From: an uncultured Collinsella sp.
GTDB taxonomy: Bacteria; Actinomycetota; Coriobacteriia; Coriobacteriales; Coriobacteriaceae
Direction of reading: 5' to 3'
DNA: 6,601 nt
Assembly (NCBI GenBank): GCA_902492825.1
Contig: CABUMZ010000104.1
Location: 1 to 6,601 of the forward strand
In this document: positions 1 through 6,601 of the stretch, piece after piece
How the letters are laid out: every line of letters starts with the position of its first letter
How positions within the stretch are numbered: the first letter of the stretch is position 1
The notes under the pieces: generated by a model
Told to the model about the DNA's origin: nothing
Databases searched by the model: none
The model's input: the letters and a program-made list of their open reading frames with translations, nothing else
Program-made: the position numbers and the translations under genes

Positions 1-1
1 C

Positions 2-145
2 GACACCCTCGACGAGATGACCGAGCAGGCATTCAACGACCAGTGCACCGGCGCTAACCCGCGCTACCCGCTCATGAGCGAGATCAAGGAGCTCTACCTG
101 GACGCCTACTACGGCCGCGAGCCCCAGGATTACGCCGTCTGCTAG
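2..145 (+). CDS. adhE: C-terminus of AdhE-type bifunctional aldehyde/alcohol dehydrogenase (5' end outside window)
   Basis: Only the last 47 codons and the TAG stop are present; the start lies left of the window. The readable tail contains FNDQCTGANPRYPL, then SEIKEL and LDAYYGRE. This is the hallmark end of the iron-dependent alcohol dehydrogenase domain of AdhE, which reduces acetyl-CoA to acetaldehyde and then ethanol, re-oxidising NADH during fermentation. The protein ends soon after the motif (QDYAVC), without the longer Ala/Lys-rich tail of E. coli AdhE. A stand-alone iron-containing alcohol dehydrogenase could share this tail, so the bifunctional call is an inference from the close match to the AdhE C-terminus. 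A GC-rich hairpin follows 17 nt after the stop, and a kinase gene lies downstream on the same strand. Confidence 0.8.
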   Translation, partial: DTLDEMTEQAFNDQCTGANPRYPLMSEIKELYLDAYYGREPQDYAVC

Positions 146-162
146 TTTTAGCACGGTTTTTA

Positions 163-208
163 ACGGCGGGGGTGCACGGGTGTTTCACACACCCCCGCCG
201 TCGCTTCT
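163..208 (+). terminator. GC-rich hairpin after adhE, probable (weak) intrinsic terminator
   Basis: Arms 163-174 and 190-201 are perfectly complementary over 12 bp (ACGGCGGGGGTG with its reverse complement), around a 15-nt loop that can form a small inner GTG/CAC pairing. The sequence after the 3' arm is TCGCTTCTAT, which is not a real U-tract. The stem is therefore strong, but release may be inefficient. It could be a leaky terminator allowing read-through into the kinase, or a 3'-end-protecting mRNA structure. On the minus strand the hairpin is followed by TTAAAAA, so it is not a minus-strand terminator. Confidence 0.55.
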
Positions 209-220
209 ATCGCATCGTTG

Positions 221-226
221 AAAGGA
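221..226 (+). promoter_or_regulatory. Ribosome binding site of the APH-fold kinase gene
   Basis: AAAGGA lies 7 nt before the ATG at 234, a normal spacing. It decides the start of the 254-residue kinase. The leader 146-233 otherwise holds only the hairpin. I see no convincing -35/-10 pair there, so whether the gene has its own promoter or depends on read-through from adhE is open. Confidence 0.7.
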
Positions 227-233
227 TGCAACC

Positions 234-998
234 ATGCTGCTACCCGATTCCAAGACCGAGCTCGTCCGCCGTGGCAACAAGGTCGTTTACGACCTGGGCG
301 ACAAGATCGTCAAGGTCTTTAACGAGACCAAGCCTGTCTCCGACGTGTTCAACGAGGCTTTGAATCTTGCCCGCATCAATGAGTGCGGCATCCGCAGCCC
401 CAAGGCTCTCGAGGTTTCCCAGCTCGAGAACGCCAACGGCTGGGCGCTCGTGACCGAGAAGGTTCCGGGCACCACCATTGCCGAGAAGATGACTGCCGAG
501 CCCCAGCGCTTTGGTGAGTACCTCGAGATGTTCGTCGACCTCCAGATCGAGATCCACGGCTACACCTCCCCGCTGCTCAACCGTCAGCGCGACAAGTTCG
601 CCCGCATGATCGACAGCCTTGATCAGCTCAATGCCACCACGCGCTACAACCTTCAGGAGCGTCTGGACGGCATGACCAAGGAGTTCAAGGTCTGCCACGG
701 CGACTTCAACCCCTCCAACGTCATCGTCGGCGACGACGGCCAGCTCTATGTGTGCGACTGGGCACACGCCACCCAGGGCTCCCCTGCTGCCGACGTTGCC
801 ACCACCTACCTGCTCTTCGCCCTCAACAGCAAGGACCAGGCCGAGGCCTACCTGGAGCTCTACTGCGACCGCGCCGACATGCCCATGCAGGTCGTGCGTC
901 AGTGGACGAGCATCGTCGCCGCTTCCGAGCTCGCTCGTAAGCGCAACGTGAACGATGAGTTCCTGAAGAACTGGATCGACGTCGTCGATTATCAGTAA
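234..998 (+). CDS. APH/choline-kinase-fold small-molecule phosphotransferase, substrate unknown
   Basis: A 254-residue soluble protein with the bilobal kinase-like fold of the aminoglycoside phosphotransferase family. The N-lobe has a strand carrying the likely ATP-binding lysine (IVKVF, Lys27), a candidate helix-C glutamate near Glu41 and a hinge region VTEKVPG (73-79). The C-lobe has the catalytic loop HGDFNPSN (155-162: base Asp157, metal ligand Asn162) and the DFG-equivalent VCDWAHATQG with Asp175. All core catalytic residues are present, so it should be active. The pattern D-W then G-x-P-A-A-D-V-A-x-T-Y-L-L resembles a paralogous group of predicted bacterial phosphotransferases whose substrates are not established. 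There is no signal peptide or membrane segment. It lies on the same strand behind adhE, ends at its own strong terminator, and its codon use resembles its neighbours. Antibiotic resistance should not be assumed; a sugar, amino-alcohol or other metabolite is equally possible. Confidence 0.8.
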   Translation: MLLPDSKTELVRRGNKVVYDLGDKIVKVFNETKPVSDVFNEALNLARINECGIRSPKALEVSQLENANGWALVTEKVPGTTIAEKMTAEPQRFGEYLEMFVDLQIEIHGYTSPLLNRQRDKFARMIDSLDQLNATTRYNLQERLDGMTKEFKVCHGDFNPSNVIVGDDGQLYVCDWAHATQGSPAADVATTYLLFALNSKDQAEAYLELYCDRADMPMQVVRQWTSIVAASELARKRNVNDEFLKNWIDVVDYQ

Positions 999-1035
999 TA
1001 TCTGAGCGATTTATTTCGCATCGGAGGCACAATGG

Positions 1036-1075
1036 AAAACCCCGCAGTTCGCATGGGCTGTGGGGTTTTTCTTTT
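1036..1075 (+). terminator. Rho-independent terminator of the kinase gene
   Basis: Arm 1036-1047 (AAAACCCCGCAG) pairs with 1058-1069 (CTGTGGGGTTTT) with a single G-U pair and a 10-nt loop. It runs into T5-C-T4 (1066-1075). The 3' arm starts about 60 nt after the kinase stop codon. This is a canonical plus-strand intrinsic terminator. The reverse orientation also has a short T-run, so weak bidirectional activity is possible. Confidence 0.88.
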
Positions 1076-1099
1076 AGCGATTGAGCACGCAGGCAAGGT

Positions 1100-1147
1100 A
1101 AAATGACGGCCCCGCATCTCCCCTATCTGGAGATATGCGGGGCCGTC
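1100..1147 (-). terminator. Rho-independent terminator of the dxr-rseP-ispG-proS operon
   Basis: Perfect 13-bp inverted repeat 1105-1117 / 1135-1147 (GACGGCCCCGCAT and its complement), with an inner 4-bp CTCC/GGAG extension (1118-1121 / 1129-1132) across a 2-nt bulge. Read on the minus strand, the stem is followed by ATTTTACC, a short U-tract, and lies about 31 nt after the proS stop. Read on the plus strand it is followed by CCGTAT with no T-run, so it works for the leftward transcript. It faces the plus-strand terminator at 1036-1075, giving a convergent pair. Confidence 0.85.
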
Positions 1148-1178
1148 CCGTATATCGAACTACAAGCGAAATCGTAGA

Positions 1179-2900
<1,722 letters not shown>

Positions 2901-3983
2901 TTACTTCTCCTCAATAAGTTTGTCGACCTCGGCCATCAGCGCGTCGACAATTTGATCCTCAGCTACTTTACCAATGATCTGGCCATGCGAAAAGAGCAAG
3001 GCCTGACCACGTCCGCAAGCAACGCCCAGATCGGCATCAGATGCCTCGCCGGGGCCATTAACGGCACATCCCATCACAGCGATCGAAAGCGGCGCGGAGT
3101 AGTTCTTAAGCCGCTCGGTAACCTCCTCGGCAATGGGAATAAGGTTAACCTGGCAGCGGGCGCATGTGGGGCACGAGACAATCTCGGGGCCACGGCGACG
3201 CAGGCCCAACGACTGCAGAATACCCCAGGCAACCGGCGGCTCCTCAACCGGATCGGCTGTGAGCGACACACGCATGGTGTCGCCAATGCCTTCGGAAAGC
3301 AAGATACCCAAGCCTACAGAGCTCTTGATGGTGCCCTGGAGCTTGGTCCCCGCCTCCGTCACGCCCAGGTGAAGCGGAACGTGGGGAATCTCACGCGACA
3401 GGGCTCGATAGGTATCAAGCGTCGTTTGCACGCTATGGGCCTTGGCCGAAAGCACAATGTTCGTAAAACCGCGGTCCTCAAAGTGCTTGACGAAGCGCTC
3501 GCTCGACATCACGAGCTTTTCGGGCTGCGTGAGGTCGTCGCGCTCGGCGATATCCTGCTCGAGCGAACCGGCATTGACGCCGATACGAATCGCGCACCCA
3601 GCGGCGCCCGCGGCATCGATCACGGCATCGACCTTAGCCCAATCGCCGATATTGCCGGGATTGATGCGAAGCTTGGCGGCACCAGCCTCGACGGCGCCGA
3701 TGGCGAGCTTATGGTTAAAGTGAATATCGGCGACGATCGGCACCGGAGACTCGGCACAGATGGTGCGGAAACCCTCAAGCGCGGCCTCGGTGGGCACGCT
3801 CACACGCACGATATCACAGCCAGCCTGCGCCAACGCGCACACTTGCGCAAGCGTTGCCTGGGCGTCAGCGGTATCGGTGCAGGTCATGGATTGGACCACC
3901 ACCGGCGCGCCGCCACCGATCTGCACACCGCCCACATGCACGGGGCGCGTCAACTCGCGAGGCAAAGGATGGGATAAAGACAA
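2901..3983 (-). CDS. ispG: 4-hydroxy-3-methylbut-2-enyl diphosphate synthase (IspG/GcpE), TTG start
   Basis: Converts methylerythritol cyclodiphosphate to HMBPP, the second-last stage of the MEP isoprenoid pathway, using a [4Fe-4S] cluster and reduced flavodoxin or ferredoxin. From the chosen TTG the protein is 360 residues. The N-terminal TIM-barrel domain begins PVHVGG, then VVVQSMT, and has VADIHFNH and KLRINPGNIG. The C-terminal cluster domain carries SCPTC (Cys271, Cys274) and GCAVNGPGEA (Cys306, Glu313), matching E. coli Cys270/273/305 and Glu312 shifted by one. There is an extra Cys277. The frame stays open to an ATG at 4070, but that would run 74 nt into rseP and add an unrelated leader. 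TTG 3981-3983 has GGGGAG 8 nt upstream and gives a family-like N-terminus 13 nt after the rseP stop. GTG at 3990-3992 is less likely. It lies in one operon with dxr, another MEP gene. Confidence 0.95.
   Translation of the reverse strand: MSLSHPLPRELTRPVHVGGVQIGGGAPVVVQSMTCTDTADAQATLAQVCALAQAGCDIVRVSVPTEAALEGFRTICAESPVPIVADIHFNHKLAIGAVEAGAAKLRINPGNIGDWAKVDAVIDAAGAAGCAIRIGVNAGSLEQDIAERDDLTQPEKLVMSSERFVKHFEDRGFTNIVLSAKAHSVQTTLDTYRALSREIPHVPLHLGVTEAGTKLQGTIKSSVGLGILLSEGIGDTMRVSLTADPVEEPPVAWGILQSLGLRRRGPEIVSCPTCARCQVNLIPIAEEVTERLKNYSAPLSIAVMGCAVNGPGEASDADLGVACGRGQALLFSHGQIIGKVAEDQIVDALMAEVDKLIEEK
2907..2912 (-). promoter_or_regulatory. proS ribosome binding site inside the end of ispG
   Basis: Minus-strand GAGGAG ends 6 nt before the proS ATG (2898-2900). 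It is formed by the last Glu-Glu codons of ispG, and the ispG TAA (2901-2903) immediately precedes the proS ATG. A ribosome finishing ispG is thus placed at the proS start, which suggests translational coupling. Confidence 0.8.
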
Positions 3984-3991
3984 TCCAAACA

Positions 3992-3997
3992 CTCCCC
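3992..3997 (-). promoter_or_regulatory. ispG ribosome binding site (decides the TTG start)
   Basis: Minus-strand GGGGAG, 8 nt before TTG 3981-3983 and overlapping the last base of the rseP TAG stop. No comparably spaced purine-rich site precedes the upstream in-frame GTG or ATG, so this supports the short form of IspG. Confidence 0.7.
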
Positions 3998-5358
3998 TAC
4001 AGGATAAATCGAAGGACGTCGGAACGAAGCATATAGACAAACAGCAGCGCAAAGAGCGCGATGCCCACATAGCTCACAATCGTCTGGACCTTGAGCGGAA
4101 GCTCGCGGCCAGCAATCTTTTGAATGATCTCGATGACCAGCTTGCCGCCATCGAGTGGTGGGATGGGCAGCAGGTTCATAAAGCCAAGCGAGAACGAAAT
4201 GAGGGCGGCAAACGAAAGGAACGTGGCAGGGCCGGCAGCAGCAGCCTGTGAGGACATAACGCTAATGCCCACGATCGAAGAAGACTGATCGAGAATCTCC
4301 ATCGTATGCTGCGGCTGGAGCAGGCGCATCACGCCCTCCGCTGTCTGCACGACATAGGAGAACGAAAGGCGAGCCGACGTGATGGGGTCTAAACGGACCA
4401 CCTGCGTAGAGGCATACACACCTAGGCGCTCGTCCTCTTTGAGCGCAACCGAGGTCGAATGCTGCTTGCCGTCGCGCTCATACTCAATGGCGATATCGTC
4501 CTTACCGGCGGCCTTGCCGATGGCATCGTAAACGTCCATCCAGGTAGAGCACGATACTCCGTCAACCGAAAGTATCGCGTCGCCGCCCTCGATACCCGCC
4601 TTGGCGGCAATAGACCCCTCGTCAACCTGACCGATCACGTTGGTATCCATCGGCACGGTGACACCCGCAATAGAGTAGATGCTCATAAGCAGCAAAAAGC
4701 CCGTCAGGATATTGACGAGAATGCCCGCGAGCAGCATAAAGGCGCGCTTGAGAAAACCCTGGCCCAGATAGGTATGCGAACGCTCTTGCGCAAGGAACTC
4801 GGCTTCGCCGCACGGCAGCTCCCACACATCGCCCTCGGTAGTCGCATGCTCTCGATCGAAACGGCGGCCGTCAAAGGTGGTGTAACCCGCCGCGTCTCGC
4901 GGCAGCGTCTGATACTTGGTGGGATAGTAGCTCGGCGAGGGCTTCTCCCCTTCCTCATACCAAGGCGCGATAGAGCCCCAACCCAAGAGCAAGGCGCATG
5001 CCTCGAGCACAACCTCCTCGGATAGCTCGAGCTCGACAGCAAGGTCGGCCACGGTCACGCGACCATGACGATAGATAGCCGCGAGCACGCGATCGGCGCA
5101 GGAGACATCGGTCGGATCCATACCGCAGATGGCAGCGTAGCCACCCAGCAGCAGCGGGGTCACGCCAAACTTGGTTCCAATGCGACGCGACGTGTAATGG
5201 ATGTCAAAGCGGCACGGCAGGCCCAAAAAGAACTCGGTCACACGGACGCCGCAGGCACGCGCCGCCAAAAAGTGACCGCCCTCGTGCAAAAACACGAGGA
5301 CGGAAAGCATCAGCAGGCCCCAAAAGACCGATGAGAGAACGCTCAGAACAGTATCCAT
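3997..5358 (-). CDS. rseP: RseP/RasP-like site-2 intramembrane metalloprotease (M50) with a winged-helix-like insert
   Basis: A 453-residue membrane protein (from ATG 5356-5358) of the M50 zinc protease family, which cuts transmembrane substrates such as anti-sigma factors or leftover signal peptides. TM1 (about 7-30) carries HEGGH (25-29; zinc His25/His29, catalytic Glu26). TM2 is about 205-232, followed by one extracytoplasmic PDZ domain (about 242-318; GSIAAKAGIEGGDAILSVDG). TM3 leads into NLLPIPPLDGG (395-405; third zinc ligand Asp403), and TM4 is about 424-444. The TM1-TM2 loop, expected in the cytosol, holds about 110 extra residues (81-194) including a helix-turn-helix-like part (88-134). 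The frame opens at TTG 5373 (458 residues), but the only Shine-Dalgarno-like AAGGA touches that TTG, so the ATG five codons later is preferred although its 15-nt spacing is poor. It lies between dxr and ispG; its substrate cannot be read from the sequence. Confidence 0.92.
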   Translation of the reverse strand: MDTVLSVLSSVFWGLLMLSVLVFLHEGGHFLAARACGVRVTEFFLGLPCRFDIHYTSRRIGTKFGVTPLLLGGYAAICGMDPTDVSCADRVLAAIYRHGRVTVADLAVELELSEEVVLEACALLLGWGSIAPWYEEGEKPSPSYYPTKYQTLPRDAAGYTTFDGRRFDREHATTEGDVWELPCGEAEFLAQERSHTYLGQGFLKRAFMLLAGILVNILTGFLLLMSIYSIAGVTVPMDTNVIGQVDEGSIAAKAGIEGGDAILSVDGVSCSTWMDVYDAIGKAAGKDDIAIEYERDGKQHSTSVALKEDERLGVYASTQVVRLDPITSARLSFSYVVQTAEGVMRLLQPQHTMEILDQSSSIVGISVMSSQAAAAGPATFLSFAALISFSLGFMNLLPIPPLDGGKLVIEIIQKIAGRELPLKVQTIVSYVGIALFALLFVYMLRSDVLRFIL

Positions 5359-5383
5359 AAAACGAAAAAGCAATCCTTATGGG

Positions 5384-6571
5384 TTAGGAACGGGTTGCGG
5401 CGAGCACCTGCGCAGCCTTTTCACGCGCCCACGCATCGATGTCGCGAAGCTGCTCAAACGAGTCGACCGCCTGCATATCGTGGGCATCCATGCAGGATTC
5501 CACAATGCGATCGATATCGGTAAAGCTGCAGCCATCGTGCAGGAAGGCATCGACGGCGACCTCGTTGGCGGCATTGAGCACGCACGGCATGGTGCCACCC
5601 GTCTTGCCGGCACGCTCGGCCAGTGCCAGGCAGCGGAAGGTATCCATGTCGGCAGCATCAAACGTGAGCTGCCCCAGCTCACGGAAATCGATACGAGGCG
5701 CCGGGGTATCCCAACGCTCGGGATACGAGAACGCGAACTGGATGGGAATACGCATGTCGGAAGCACCGAGATGCGCCATCACGGAGCCGTCGGCAAACTC
5801 GACCATAGAGTGAATCTTGGACTGACGCTGCACGACCACGTTAATGAAATCGAGGTCGCAGTTAAACAGATGCATGGCCTCAATGCGCTCCAGGCCCTTA
5901 TTCATGAGGGTGGCGGAGTCGATGGTGATCTTGGCACCCATGGCCCACGTGGGATGTGCGAGGGCATCGGCACGCGTCACGCGGTCGAGCTCGCCGCGTG
6001 TGCGGCCAAAGAACGGACCGCCCGAGCAGGTGAGCCAAATACAATGAGCCTCGCGTGGGTTCTCCCCCAGATAGCACTGGAAGATGGCGGAGTGCTCAGA
6101 GTCGACTGGAATAAGCTGGCCCGGTTGCGCCAACGGCATAAGCAAGTCGCCACCGACGACGAGGGACTCCTTGTTGGCAAGGGCAAGACGCTTATTCGAG
6201 GTCAAGGCCGCATGGCTCGCCTCGAGACCGGCGGCGCCCACAATAGCAACGAGCACGCAGTCGACATCGTCGCGACGCGCGAGCTCGCAAACCGCCTGCG
6301 CGCCAACGCCGAGCTTCGTTCCCTCGGGCAACTCCTGCAGCACGGCGTCATCGCCATGAGCGACATCGGCCACGGCAACCGCCGGAACCGAGAACTCGCG
6401 GGCAGCGGCAACGAGCTCGGAGGTGCTGGAGTTAACGGACAGCGCCGTCACCTGCAAGCGATCGGCATGCTGACGGCACACATCGAGCGCCTGGGTGCCG
6501 ATAGAGCCCGTACAGCCCAGGATGGCAACACGGAGACGTCCATCGGAGCCATACGTCGTCTGGAAGGACAT
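5384..6571 (-). CDS. dxr: 1-deoxy-D-xylulose 5-phosphate reductoisomerase
   Basis: A 395-residue cytosolic enzyme (E. coli 398) that rearranges and reduces DXP to methylerythritol phosphate with NADPH and a divalent metal, the committed MEP step. The NADPH-binding loop is GCTGSIG (19-25), with Cys in place of the usual Ser. ANKESLVVGG is at 132-141, and the metal site PVDSEHS has Asp157 and Glu159 plus His160. SGGPFF is at 183-188. The flexible active-site loop HPTWAMG (206-212) has His206, Trp209 and Met211, and KITIDSATLMNKGLE holds Asn224, Lys225 and Glu228. These match the E. coli residues with a constant offset of three. The usual HPQS is QRQS here (248-251), but the later His254 is kept. 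The start ATG has GGAGG 9 nt upstream and overlaps the preceding stop codon by one base (TAATG), which indicates coupling to the upstream gene. The rseP ATG follows 25 nt after the stop. Confidence 0.97.
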   Translation of the reverse strand: MSFQTTYGSDGRLRVAILGCTGSIGTQALDVCRQHADRLQVTALSVNSSTSELVAAAREFSVPAVAVADVAHGDDAVLQELPEGTKLGVGAQAVCELARRDDVDCVLVAIVGAAGLEASHAALTSNKRLALANKESLVVGGDLLMPLAQPGQLIPVDSEHSAIFQCYLGENPREAHCIWLTCSGGPFFGRTRGELDRVTRADALAHPTWAMGAKITIDSATLMNKGLERIEAMHLFNCDLDFINVVVQRQSKIHSMVEFADGSVMAHLGASDMRIPIQFAFSYPERWDTPAPRIDFRELGQLTFDAADMDTFRCLALAERAGKTGGTMPCVLNAANEVAVDAFLHDGCSFTDIDRIVESCMDAHDMQAVDSFEQLRDIDAWAREKAAQVLAATRS

Positions 6572-6601
6572 TACAGCACGCCTCCGATCATCAGCATCAG
6601 C
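6571..6601 (-). CDS. Last codons of the gene upstream of dxr, probably cdsA (rest outside window)
   Basis: On the minus strand, the frame CTG ATG CTG ATG ATC GGA GGC GTG CTG TAA ends in a TAA whose last A is the first base of the dxr ATG. The nine residues LMLMIGGVL are hydrophobic, as at the end of a membrane protein. In many bacteria the gene before dxr is cdsA (phosphatidate cytidylyltransferase, a multi-pass membrane enzyme making CDP-diacylglycerol), so this is the likeliest identity. That rests on gene order and hydrophobicity only, since nine residues do not identify a family. The dxr Shine-Dalgarno site GGAGG (6581-6585) is inside this coding end. Confidence 0.5.
   Translation of the reverse strand, partial: LMLMIGGVL

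Noticed and set aside
172..363. 63-codon plus-strand frame beginning in the adhE hairpin
   Set aside because: It starts inside the hairpin at a non-ATG codon, overlaps the kinase in another frame and has Arg/Ser/Pro-rich out-of-frame composition.
240..767. 175-codon minus-strand frame opposite the kinase
   Set aside because: Antisense shadow with low-complexity Val/Leu/Ala/Asp composition; the kinase on the plus strand has all its catalytic motifs and a ribosome binding site.
234..998. Aminoglycoside resistance gene
   Set aside because: Only the general phosphotransferase fold is supported; there is no close match to a named resistance enzyme, no mobile element nearby and no shift in base composition.
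4459..5025. 188-codon plus-strand frame opposite rseP
   Set aside because: Antisense shadow of the protease gene; no ribosome site or domain pattern.
5272..5286. HEGGH instead of HEFGH in the site-2 protease as a possible inactive variant
   Set aside because: Only the His, Glu and His of HExxH are needed; the middle residues vary in M50 proteases, and the third ligand motif LDGG is intact.

Overview
The window (6601 bp, GC-rich) looks like ordinary chromosome from a fermentative anaerobic actinobacterium. The best guess is class Coriobacteriia, and Collinsella or a relative in particular. That guess rests on the GC-rich codon use, an AdhE-type alcohol dehydrogenase end, MEP-pathway isoprenoid genes and a one-PDZ RseP-like protease with a long insert. 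It is an inference; no rRNA or other marker is present to fix the taxon.

Left part, plus strand: the window opens in the last 47 codons of a gene that reads as the C-terminus of the bifunctional aldehyde/alcohol dehydrogenase AdhE. A strong GC hairpin with a poor U-tract follows, then a complete 254-residue kinase of the aminoglycoside-phosphotransferase/choline-kinase fold with unknown substrate. This gene ends at a canonical intrinsic terminator. A second perfect hairpin beside it faces the other way and ends the minus-strand operon, so the 180-bp gap 999-1178 is a convergent terminator pair.

Right part, minus strand, read from the right edge: the last codons of an upstream gene (probably cdsA), then dxr, an RseP/RasP-like site-2 protease, ispG and proS. 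The genes are packed with a 1-nt overlap, a gap of about 25 nt, a 13-nt gap and a 0-nt gap, which points to one transcript running towards the terminator near 1100-1147. dxr and ispG encode the first committed and the penultimate-stage steps of the MEP (non-mevalonate) isoprenoid pathway. The neighbouring protease and the presumed CDP-diglyceride synthetase act at the membrane, and proS charges tRNA-Pro. This is a widespread envelope/isoprenoid gene order rather than an accessory island.

I see no mobile element, CRISPR array, tRNA, rRNA or phage gene. The most unusual signal is a winged-helix-like segment inside the cytosolic loop of the site-2 protease. Secondary points are an altered HPQS motif in DXR, non-canonical start sites for ispG and rseP, and the orphan kinase behind adhE. 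I found no convincing previously undescribed multi-gene system.
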